Assembly (NCBI GenBank): GCA_029548025.1
Contig: JAKPOE010000329.1
Location: 1 to 8,013 of the forward strand
DNA length: 8,013 bases
Reading direction: 5' to 3'
DNA from: Spirochaetota bacterium
GTDB taxonomy: Bacteria; Spirochaetota; UBA4802; UB4802
Part shown: one piece after another, positions 1 to 6,125 of the stretch
Layout of the letters: each line of letters opens with the position of its first letter
Numbering within the stretch: position 1 is the first letter of the stretch
Notes under the pieces: model-generated
What the model was told of the DNA's origin: nothing
Seen by the model: only the letters and a program-made list of their open reading frames with translations
The model's database searches: none
Translations under genes and position numbers: made by a program

Positions 1-189
1 AATGGTATGCTAACAGATAAAAACCATATGCTTCCATTAACCATTTTTAAAATCATCGTTACTCAAAATTCCCAAACTCTATCAAATCACATCTCCTCAT
101 CAAATAGCTAATGTCATCACATCATTGGTATAATCGTAATTTCTCAATGTGCCAGTAGTTTACAAATAACTATCGTACAAAATAGATAT

Positions 190-227
190 TCCCTGCATCT
201 ATCCGTGATAATAAGCAGATGCAGGGA
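190..227 (-). terminator. Probable terminator hairpin after the BKACE gene
   Basis: Bases 190-200 and 217-227 form a perfect 11-base-pair stem (TCCCTGCATCT with AGATGCAGGGA) around a 16-base loop. Read on the minus strand, the hairpin begins nine bases after the TAA stop codon at 237-239, where an operon terminator is expected. The downstream tract is only moderately T-rich (AATATCTATTTTG), so intrinsic termination may be imperfect, or the stem may mainly protect the mRNA 3' end. Nothing else recognisable lies between it and the left edge of the window. Confidence 0.65.
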
Positions 228-236
228 TAAGAAATA

Positions 237-1664
237 TTATTGTTTTTTCAGACCCATAATTTCTCGTGCTTCATCCGGAGTAGCTGGTTCTCTACCCAAT
301 ATTTGTGCAATTTTTACCGCCCATTCAACCTGCTCATAACTTCCCTTTGCCAATTCACCGGTAGGAATTCTAATATTATCTTCAAGACCAACCCGCATAT
401 GTCCTCCAACCATGCATGACAAATTTATTGAAGGGAACTGTTCTGTTCCAACACCACATGTTGTAAAATTTGCACCCTCCGGTAATGCATTCTTCAAAAC
501 CATGAACATATCAGGCCTAAATTCCATGCCTCCTGCAACACCCCATACAAAATTGAAATTATATGGCTTTGTAAAAAATCCCTGCTTAGCTATCAAAAAC
601 CAATTATCAAGCCCACCAAGATCATATACTTCCACCTCAGGCTTTATGTTGTTTTCTTCCATTGCTTTGCCAAAATCCTGTAACATCGTAAATGTATTTT
701 CAAATATAAAGTCTATAAATACTTTACCAGTTTTTCTATCGACAATACTGAAGTTCATAGTATTGGTATTCAGTGAAGCCATCTCAGGTTTTACATAAAG
801 TATCTGGCTTATACGTTGTTCAGGTGTTTTACCCATACCCACTGCTGAACTTAAATTAACAATCAACTCGGGACATTTTTCTTTTATAGCATCATGGGTA
901 TCTTTAATACGCTTATGATCATGTGTTGGCATACCATTATCTTCACGAGCATGTACATGAATCATAGCTGCACCTGCTTTATAGCATTTATATGATTCTT
1001 CTGCAAACTCCTGAGGTGTATAGGGCACTGCTTGATTTTGATTCTTCATAGTTGCAGCCCCTGATAATGCTGCTGTAATAATAACCTTTTTTGACATTCC
1101 TTTCCTCCTTTCTTGTTTTAATTTTTCTTCATCAGAAATTGGTTGAGCCCCCTCTTTTTCTTTTGCACCTGTTTTGCGTTGGGAAACATAAACTTTTTCT
1201 GGTTTCTTTGGTGCAAAATGTGCAATATCCAGAATAGTGTTCGTTGGTGAAGATGAAAACACTGCCTCAACCTTCATCCCTATCACGACTTCTTCCGGTG
1301 AAACTCCATCAAGGATATGAACTATTGGTGTATCAGCTCCATCCAGTTTAATTAAAGCCATAACAAATGGTGCTTTGCGTGGTAAATATTTGTCATCATA
1401 ACGCACTACAGTAAAATTAACCACTTCACCAGCAGGCTGTACCTCTACCCAATTGTCCCTTATATCAGTTAAATCACGTTCACATGTTTGTCTGGGCGGC
1501 AAATATACTTTATTACAAACGGGACATTTTACCCCCATTATCTTTTTCTTATCCCGAAGAGTTGTAATAAATGTGCTACCTACTCTTCCTGCAAAGTAAG
1601 AATATGGTAAAGCTAATTTTCCTTCAACAATAAAACAATCTTTTTTATCATATACAAGTGCCAT
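237..1664 (-). CDS. DUF35 zinc-ribbon/OB-fold module joined in frame to a beta-keto acid cleavage enzyme (BKACE, DUF849)
   Basis: The 475-residue reading frame has two modules. Residues 1-150 resemble the DUF35 family: a zinc ribbon (C47-x2-C50, then C61, with D64 where the fourth cysteine usually sits) and an OB-fold ending in a typical DIAHF motif. DUF35 proteins partner thiolase-fold enzymes. A charged lysine/glutamate-rich linker (about 151-189) follows. Residues 190-475 form a full-length BKACE. These zinc TIM-barrel enzymes convert a beta-keto acid plus acetyl-CoA to acetoacetate plus a new acyl-CoA. Metal ligands H236, H238 and E428 are present, as are residues matching Kce Ser82, Thr106, Arg226 and Asp231 (S272, T302, R424, D429). 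The position matching Kce Glu14 is Ala204, which argues against an amino-bearing substrate like that of Kce. The start at 1664 has GGAGG six bases upstream. Codon 190 (1095-1097) has its own AGGAGG, so BKACE may also be made alone. The start lies 12 bases after the SCP2-DUF35 gene. Substrate unknown. Confidence 0.88.
   Translation of the reverse strand: MALVYDKKDCFIVEGKLALPYSYFAGRVGSTFITTLRDKKKIMGVKCPVCNKVYLPPRQTCERDLTDIRDNWVEVQPAGEVVNFTVVRYDDKYLPRKAPFVMALIKLDGADTPIVHILDGVSPEEVVIGMKVEAVFSSSPTNTILDIAHFAPKKPEKVYVSQRKTGAKEKEGAQPISDEEKLKQERRKGMSKKVIITAALSGAATMKNQNQAVPYTPQEFAEESYKCYKAGAAMIHVHAREDNGMPTHDHKRIKDTHDAIKEKCPELIVNLSSAVGMGKTPEQRISQILYVKPEMASLNTNTMNFSIVDRKTGKVFIDFIFENTFTMLQDFGKAMEENNIKPEVEVYDLGGLDNWFLIAKQGFFTKPYNFNFVWGVAGGMEFRPDMFMVLKNALPEGANFTTCGVGTEQFPSINLSCMVGGHMRVGLEDNIRIPTGELAKGSYEQVEWAVKIAQILGREPATPDEAREIMGLKKQ
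1095..1109 (-). promoter_or_regulatory. Internal ribosome binding site and ATG for a free BKACE product
   Basis: Inside the fused frame, AGGAGG (complement of 1104-1109) stands six bases before an in-frame ATG at 1095-1097. This spacing and strength match the start sites of the operon's separate genes. Initiation here would give a 286-residue protein beginning MSKKVIITAAL, which is where BKACE family members normally begin. The site therefore either produces a second protein from the same frame, or marks two genes whose separating stop codon has been lost. The purine-rich stretch also encodes the linker residues QERRKG, so selection on the linker alone could account for part of the match. Confidence 0.75.
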
Positions 1665-1676
1665 ATCGTTCCTCCA

Positions 1677-2858
1677 TCATTCATCAATCTCAAAATATTT
1701 TATATCAAAGATGCTCCCCGTTCTGTGCTCATTCCATACAGGTCTAACACGTGTACCGCTAACATCGTCTTTTCCACCTTTTATCAGGTCTATCTGATCA
1801 CGGCGAATTAAATGTGCAAATGTATCATTACCTTTGCATCCATCTAATAATATATTTGCCATTCCATACGGTGTCTCCCTGGTTTCACCTGTTAACGGGT
1901 CAGGACTTGCATAGTACACATATTCCATATAGCGAACCTGACCTTTAGGGCCAACTTCAACCCATTCATCTACACGCACACGACATTCAGCACATACTTC
2001 ACGTGCCGGCAATTGAATACGGCCACATTTTGGGCATTTGTTTCCCAGTATTTTCTTATTCTTTAATGCATTTAAAAATTTACCCATTACTGGACCTGTT
2101 GAAAATTTTTGATCAACTGAAATAATTTTTTTTAATACAACAAGTTCCTGCTCAGGAGTGCCGCCAGCCATTGGATCCTGATATTTAGAGAATATCTCTT
2201 CTAATTTCAACGCTATCTGAGTTTCACCAACTATTGAACCTTTCCCTGCAGAAAGAAGTGAAAATGCATCTGTTTTACCCAGCATTACATCCACCCAGTC
2301 TTTAGCCTCCTGTACTTCTAATTTCACGGAAAATTTTGCAGGTGATTCTTCTTTCAATTCGCATTTTCCATCTTTGATATACGCAGTCCATACACCACCA
2401 TCTTCACCACCTATATCATATACTATAATTGCTTCTTGTGGTGCATTATTGGGTTGGAAACGCTGTACCAATGTACCAAACATATCTAAAATATAATCTC
2501 TAACAGACATAGCAGCTTTTTTTAGTACAAATTTTTTAAACATCTTTGCTGTTTTTCCAAACTGACCAAAATCACCTTCTACCTTTACCTTACCTGATGT
2601 AAAAGCATTTGTAGCATCAACCTTGCCTATATTAATTCCAACAAACGTTTCCCCATCACATACCATAACTGCAACACAGTTACTGATATCATCTGTTTTG
2701 ATAACTTCTAACTCACCGTCATTAACTTTTATTTTCCATTTACCTTCCCCAATGATATCATAACCAAATTCAGCAACTACTCCTTTGGCACCTTCAGGTC
2801 TAAACCTGTTATGCATAGTATTAAATATATCTTCAACTTTAACTCCCCAATATTCCAT
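1677..2858 (-). CDS. Tandem SCP2-like lipid-binding protein with C-terminal DUF35 zinc-ribbon/OB-fold module
   Basis: The 393-residue protein has three parts. Residues about 1-115 and 119-226 look like two successive SCP2 (sterol carrier protein 2) domains. Both have an RF-x-P segment near the start followed by alternating beta strands (NRFRPEGA and QRFQPNNA). SCP2 domains bind hydrophobic ligands such as fatty acyl-CoA. Residues about 258-393 are a DUF35 module with an intact zinc ribbon (C275, C278, C289, C292), the LPAREVC segment typical of the family, and an OB-fold ending in FDIKYFEID. By family precedent the DUF35 part should bind one of the thiolase-fold proteins encoded just upstream, while the SCP2 pair could hold the substrate. 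AGGAGG lies five bases before the ATG and overlaps the stop codon of the preceding gene, with a gap of only nine bases, so translation is probably coupled. There is no signal peptide; it is presumably cytoplasmic. The SCP2 assignment is by pattern and less certain than DUF35. Confidence 0.8.
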   Translation of the reverse strand: MEYWGVKVEDIFNTMHNRFRPEGAKGVVAEFGYDIIGEGKWKIKVNDGELEVIKTDDISNCVAVMVCDGETFVGINIGKVDATNAFTSGKVKVEGDFGQFGKTAKMFKKFVLKKAAMSVRDYILDMFGTLVQRFQPNNAPQEAIIVYDIGGEDGGVWTAYIKDGKCELKEESPAKFSVKLEVQEAKDWVDVMLGKTDAFSLLSAGKGSIVGETQIALKLEEIFSKYQDPMAGGTPEQELVVLKKIISVDQKFSTGPVMGKFLNALKNKKILGNKCPKCGRIQLPAREVCAECRVRVDEWVEVGPKGQVRYMEYVYYASPDPLTGETRETPYGMANILLDGCKGNDTFAHLIRRDQIDLIKGGKDDVSGTRVRPVWNEHRTGSIFDIKYFEIDE

Positions 2859-2867
2859 AGCACCCTC

Positions 2868-4064
2868 CTACCAGTTTAATTCTTTTTCTAGTAACATAAG
2901 AACCGTCCACATAGTCCCACCAAACCCTGAAGCCAAAGCATGTTTCACGTTATTGGGTATCTGATGCGCTCCAGCATCTCCTCTTATCTGCAAGGCAGCT
3001 TCAGCAACACGCAATAATGCAGTAGCTCCAATAGGATTTGTAGCGATGACTCCTCCTGATGGATTTATTGGCATTGATCCTCCAATCATGATCTCTTTAT
3101 TTTCCACCAGTTTTAAATGTTCATCCCCTTTTAGAAAAAAGAAATCACGCAACCAATCTAAACCCCACCATGAAGCTGGATCATACATCTCAAAAACATC
3201 AAAATATTCCAGTGGTTGTTTAATATCGTTCCGTTTGAACAATTGTTCAGCAGCAAATTTATGAGTTTTATATACAGGATATTTTTGGTGATAGCCAAAT
3301 ATATTAAATGTTTCCTCACGGTGTATGGTAATATGATCACGTATCCAAACAGGTTTTTTTGATAGCTCTTTTGCTTTTTTCTCACTGGCTAATATAACAG
3401 CACATGCACCATCAGATTGCGAACACATGTGTATAAGCCTGAGTTCTCCAACCAATTGAGGAGATGTATTCATTAATGTTTCTATCTGATCAAACTCAAG
3501 TCCAAATGCTCTATGAGCATTGGGATTTAAGCATGCATGCTTATCCATAATAATACGGTACATCATTGAAGCACGCTTTGCTCTATCCTCTCCAAATTCC
3601 TGCATAACATCATACGCTGTTGAACCAGTTAATGCTCCGGTTTGCAGATTCCTGAACCATAATGGATCAGCCATATTGGTAATGCCACCTGTAGTATGTC
3701 CTTCCTGTAGTTTCTCAAAGCCAATAGCCATAACGACATCATACATCCCGGAAGCTATAAGGTTATCACTAACACATGCTATCGTTGCTCCAACTGTTCC
3801 TCCAGTTGTTATGCGTATGCTATCCTTGCCATATGCACCCGTACCTAATACATGCCATAAATCAGGCTGATGGATCATTTCAAATAGCTCCATATTCCCA
3901 TGGACAACACAATCAACATCCTTGATACTTAAATTAGCATCCTTCAATGCAGATGAAACAGCTTCATAAATCATCTCCGGCTGATTAACATCCTCTCTAT
4001 GACTTGAATGCTTTGTCTGTCCAATACCTATTATTGCCACATTTCTATTTTTCTCTATTGCCAT
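2868..4064 (-). CDS. Thiolase-fold protein (SCP-x/Ltp2-like) lacking the canonical thiolase catalytic residues
   Basis: The 398-residue protein has the thiolase fold throughout: an N-terminal VAIIGIGQTKH strand, the LIASGMYDVVMAIGFEKL segment, and a C-terminal INPSGG...NPIGAT loop. The key residues differ from true thiolases. The nucleophilic cysteine position falls on Gly88-Gly89 (TTGGTVG instead of SACASG). The HD-A/C-F histidine is Tyr294 (MYDPAS). The GHP histidine is Asn343 (TNPIGAT). Thiolase-fold enzymes lacking these residues include the Ltp2 steroid side-chain aldolase, which uses tyrosines and works in complex with a DUF35 partner. Tyr294 therefore suggests retro-aldol or other C-C chemistry rather than thiolysis, though a structural role is also possible. 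AGGAGG is seven bases before the ATG, directly after the upstream gene's TAG. The adjacent SCP2-DUF35 protein is the most likely partner. No signal peptide; cytoplasmic. Databases would probably call it acetyl-CoA acetyltransferase, which I think is misleading. Confidence 0.88.
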   Translation of the reverse strand: MAIEKNRNVAIIGIGQTKHSSHREDVNQPEMIYEAVSSALKDANLSIKDVDCVVHGNMELFEMIHQPDLWHVLGTGAYGKDSIRITTGGTVGATIACVSDNLIASGMYDVVMAIGFEKLQEGHTTGGITNMADPLWFRNLQTGALTGSTAYDVMQEFGEDRAKRASMMYRIIMDKHACLNPNAHRAFGLEFDQIETLMNTSPQLVGELRLIHMCSQSDGACAVILASEKKAKELSKKPVWIRDHITIHREETFNIFGYHQKYPVYKTHKFAAEQLFKRNDIKQPLEYFDVFEMYDPASWWGLDWLRDFFFLKGDEHLKLVENKEIMIGGSMPINPSGGVIATNPIGATALLRVAEAALQIRGDAGAHQIPNNVKHALASGFGGTMWTVLMLLEKELNW

Positions 4065-4077
4065 GAGCTTACCTCCT

Positions 4078-5223
4078 CTAAACTTCCATAATTACAACAG
4101 CCTGATGCTGACCGGCTGCCCCATAGGTACTCTGTGCCAATGCACGTTTGACACCTTTGACCTGTCTTTTATCTGCTTCGCCTCTTAACTGATAAAAGCA
4201 CTCTATAACTCTCGCCGCGCCTCCTAAAAGCAATGGATTCCCATTTAACATTCCTCCTGAAATGTTTATATTGCATTCATCCAATCCGCCTTCACTTATC
4301 CATTTACCACCATCTCCATCTTTTATTAAACCAATACCCTCTGCCCACATAGGCAATTGATATGCTGCATGATCACATAATTCATATAACTCAAAATTGT
4401 TTTTTAATCCTTTGATCCCGGCTTTTTTTAATGCACGTTCAGTTGCATTTTTTAGAGTAAAATTGGAAGTTAAATCTTTATCGCCTAAAAAATAGCTATC
4501 AATGCAGTTGGCAAATCCAGTCATCCATACCGGTTTATCTGTAAATTCTTTTGCTCTTTTTTCGTTGCACAAAAGCATCCCAAAAGCCCAATCAGTCGCA
4601 GGGTAATAATGAAGCTCTCGCAAAGGATCAGACAACAAAGGGGATTTCATGACATCATCTTCTTTAACTAATACATTGTTTCGTGCATAAGGATTTTTTT
4701 TCGCATTTTTTCTTGAACGTACAACAATATTAGCTAAATGTTCTTCATTGATACCAGAAGTAGCCATATACGCCCTTGCCTGCATAGCATTAACATTTAC
4801 AAAATCCATTCCTAATGGTCTGCAATAAAATGGATCAAATGCCAAATTGGTACACATACCCCTGCTTTCAGTTTGTGATTCCTTCATATGCCCCATGTAC
4901 AAAATGATATCATCATGCCCGGAAAGGATACATGCCATTGCATACCCCAAACCATTCAAACTTTCCTGTGCAATTTTTTCTTCACCTCTGAAATGAGCCC
5001 CAACAACATCAGTTATTGCATTATCAGAGATAGTACGCGCATCCCAAACATCATCTGAGCATGTTAAAACAGTGCGGATTCCCTTTTCCATATCAAAACC
5101 AACATTTGTCTGGGATATGATACCTTCAAAACATTCCAATAGCATGTTCTGGAAACGAGCATGCCAAAGATTAGGATCATTTTTGATTTGAGCAACAGCA
5201 CAGATAGCAACTCTATTTGCCAT
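4078..5223 (-). CDS. Second, divergent thiolase-fold protein without thiolase catalytic residues
   Basis: The 381-residue protein is thiolase-like: an N-terminal VAICAVAQ strand, LSGHDDIILYMGHMKES after the nucleophile region, ATDWAFGMLLCNEKRAKEF in the middle, and a C-terminal ISGGMLNGNPLLLGGA loop. It differs clearly from the neighbouring thiolase-like protein, so it is not a recent duplicate. The nucleophile region reads IAQESLNGLG and has no cysteine. The HDAF-type motif is CDHAAY (Cys283-Asp284-His285), and the GHP histidine is Asn329 (GNP). Normal thiolase catalysis is thus unlikely. It may form a heteromeric complex with the next thiolase-fold protein or pair with one of the two DUF35 modules encoded downstream. 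The start has GGAGG ten bases upstream. The gap of 51 bases to the PHP gene holds no clear terminator. The next gene begins 13 bases after its TAG, and the intervening sequence is that gene's AGGAGG site. Role inferred from family and context only. Confidence 0.85.
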   Translation of the reverse strand: MANRVAICAVAQIKNDPNLWHARFQNMLLECFEGIISQTNVGFDMEKGIRTVLTCSDDVWDARTISDNAITDVVGAHFRGEEKIAQESLNGLGYAMACILSGHDDIILYMGHMKESQTESRGMCTNLAFDPFYCRPLGMDFVNVNAMQARAYMATSGINEEHLANIVVRSRKNAKKNPYARNNVLVKEDDVMKSPLLSDPLRELHYYPATDWAFGMLLCNEKRAKEFTDKPVWMTGFANCIDSYFLGDKDLTSNFTLKNATERALKKAGIKGLKNNFELYELCDHAAYQLPMWAEGIGLIKDGDGGKWISEGGLDECNINISGGMLNGNPLLLGGAARVIECFYQLRGEADKRQVKGVKRALAQSTYGAAGQHQAVVIMEV

Positions 5224-5274
5224 AACCCACGAACCTCCATATAAAAATTTATAATACTTAAACTATATCATACT

Positions 5275-5823
5275 TTAGCAATAGCAATTCCAAAAATCAC
5301 CATGCTTGATAGTTCTTAATATTGAGTCTTTATTTTTTTTTGCATCCAGTTCAATCCATGCTCTTCCAATACCAACCTCTGTATGAGCATCATCTGAAAC
5401 AATAGAATGATAGGGTAGATGTATTGTATCAAATCCATCCACTTTAAATCCTTTAGCCGTTATCTCAACTGCATCTATTTGAAACATTTTCTGAAGATAA
5501 TATAACCTATTCATAATTTGTCCAATATCGAGATCGTATTCTGGTAAATGATTAAATATATGTAGTAAGTTTACATCTCCAAATATTCTGTTAATATGAA
5601 TATATCCTTTTAAAAATACTGTTAATTCTATTCCTGAAAAAAGCATCAAAGAGGTTTTGACGTTATTGTATATTTTCTCAAATCCAGGTTTTAAAAGATA
5701 ATCATGATCAGTAAGTGCAATAAAATCATAACCCTTCTCCTCGTAAATGAGAGCTACCTGTTGCGGTGTTAGCGTTCCATCTGAACATGTAGTATGAGTG
5801 TGCAAACATCCTTTCATTAACAT
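5275..5823 (-). CDS. Small PHP-domain metal-dependent phosphoesterase-like protein
   Basis: The 182-residue protein has the PHP-domain metal-binding motifs in order: HTHTTCSDG (H8, H10, D15), LTDHD (D39, H40), GIELT (E66), HIFNH (H88, H92) and SDDAHTEVG (D145, H147). PHP proteins are trinuclear-metal hydrolases acting on phosphomonoesters or nucleotides, and the active set appears complete. It is slightly short at the C-terminus (ends FWNCYC), near where the domain normally finishes. The frame opens with ATG at 5821-5823, but a second ATG at 5815-5817 gives the family-like start MKGCLHTHT and may be the real one. Neither has a clear Shine-Dalgarno sequence (ATAATAAA precedes). It is the first gene after the operator-bearing promoter and probably leads the thiolase/DUF35/BKACE operon, although 51 bases separate it from the next gene. 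Its substrate, and whether it serves the same pathway, are unknown. Confidence 0.85.
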   Translation of the reverse strand: MLMKGCLHTHTTCSDGTLTPQQVALIYEEKGYDFIALTDHDYLLKPGFEKIYNNVKTSLMLFSGIELTVFLKGYIHINRIFGDVNLLHIFNHLPEYDLDIGQIMNRLYYLQKMFQIDAVEITAKGFKVDGFDTIHLPYHSIVSDDAHTEVGIGRAWIELDAKKNKDSILRTIKHGDFWNCYC

Positions 5824-5848
5824 TTTATTATAATATCAGAATAAATAT

Positions 5849-5864
5849 TTGAATGGACATTCAA
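5849..5864. promoter_or_regulatory. Palindromic operator 1
   Basis: TTGAATGGACATTCAA is a perfect inverted repeat of seven bases per arm around a two-base centre (GA). It lies about 25 bases upstream of the PHP start, inside the probable 5' leader. The TGAATG/CATTCA half-sites resemble those bound by TetR-family fatty-acid regulators such as Bacillus FadR, though the spacing is shorter. No regulator gene is present in the window. Confidence 0.6.
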
Positions 5865-5884
5865 TCAGGTAATAAGTTACTTTA

Positions 5885-5898
5885 ATTGGACATCCAAT
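5885..5898. promoter_or_regulatory. Palindromic operator 2
   Basis: ATTGGACATCCAAT is a perfect inverted repeat of six bases per arm around CA. It shares the GGACAT core and the following CAATCA with operator 1, with the cores 33 bases (about three helical turns) apart. It lies just downstream of the predicted -10 box on the minus strand, where a bound repressor would block transcription. Confidence 0.6.
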
Positions 5899-5906
5899 CA
5901 ATTATC

Positions 5907-5935
5907 AAGTTACAGAAGACATAAAAATATGTCAA
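5907..5935 (-). promoter_or_regulatory. Probable sigma-70-type promoter for the PHP/thiolase-like/BKACE operon
   Basis: On the minus strand a perfect -35 box TTGACA (complement of 5930-5935) is followed after exactly 17 bases by TAACTT (complement of 5907-5912). TAACTT matches the -10 consensus at its most important positions (first T, second A, last T). Transcription would begin near 5900 and leave a leader of roughly 75-80 bases before the PHP gene. Both palindromic operators lie at or just after the start point, consistent with repression. Confidence 0.55.
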
Positions 5936-5965
5936 CAGTTTTTTTAATTATTTTTTATTTTTAAA

Positions 5966-6125
5966 GGGTAACTGCTCAAAAAATGCAGGTAAATAAAAAA
6001 AGACTATTAATTTTAATGAGTACTATTATCATGTCCCCATGGACATAAAGATACAAATACCTGAAATACCTGAAATACCTGAAGAAGAGTTAACGCCGAC
6101 AGTGAGAGTGTTGCTTGCTATAATT
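5966..6125 (+). pseudogene. Relic of an IS66-like transposase gene with its leader
   Basis: A plus-strand ATG at 6039 opens a frame whose first 29 residues contain the PEIPEEELTP segment, followed by TVRVLLAII. This resembles the N-terminus of IS66-like (DUF6444-type) transposases, which commonly start with IPEIPEEE-x-TPLV-x-x-LLEII. The likeness stops at about 6125, just before the stop codon of queA (6138-6140). Beyond this point the open frame (to 6239) is only the complement of queA. The rest of the roughly 400-500 residue transposase is absent. Upstream, GGGTAACTGCTCA at 5966-5978 may be the outer end of the element; I cannot prove this. A nine-base unit, AATACCTGA, occurs three times in a row at 6056-6082 and encodes the IPE repeats. 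No right end is visible, so it is a decayed fragment. Confidence 0.55.
6031..6046. repeat. Inverted repeat ATGTCC-CCAT-GGACAT
   Basis: The six-base arms ATGTCC and GGACAT surround CCAT, and the ATG in the right half (6039-6041) is the start codon of the transposase relic. The arms equal the GGACAT core of the two operators some 140-180 bases to the left. It may be a third, weaker regulator site or a chance similarity within the relic's leader. Confidence 0.3.

Larger units (their letters stand above)
5849..5913. repeat. Tandem duplication of a 32-base promoter/operator unit
   Basis: Bases 5849-5880 and 5882-5913 match at 25 of 32 positions. The conserved blocks are GGACAT, CAATCA and AAGTTAC; the two copies differ mainly between the last two blocks. 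Each copy holds one palindrome and, on the minus strand, one GTAACTT element that could act as a -10 box. The arrangement suggests an old duplication of a control unit, kept because two regulator molecules bind on the same helix face. This is inference from sequence only. Confidence 0.6.

Noticed and set aside
1..111. Plus-strand frame open from the window edge to a stop near 111, possibly the end of a neighbouring gene
   Set aside because: About 36 codons of low-complexity residues with no recognisable motif; open frames this short are common in AT-rich DNA.
412..798. Plus-strand open frame of 128 codons opposite the BKACE module
   Set aside because: It lies antisense inside a strongly conserved enzyme gene, has no ribosome binding site and resembles no family.
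3046..3385. Open frames on both strands inside the first thiolase-like gene (3046-3264 plus, 3158-3385 minus in another frame)
   Set aside because: Both are shadows of the conserved thiolase-fold coding frame and have no recognisable domains.
3520..3870. Plus-strand open frame of 116 codons opposite the thiolase-like gene
   Set aside because: Antisense to a clear coding region and without any family similarity; its composition follows the gene on the other strand.
5224..5274. Possible secondary promoter between the PHP and thiolase-like genes (AT-rich, TATAAA-like)
   Set aside because: No convincing -35 box at proper spacing; the AT-rich sequence makes chance -10 matches likely.
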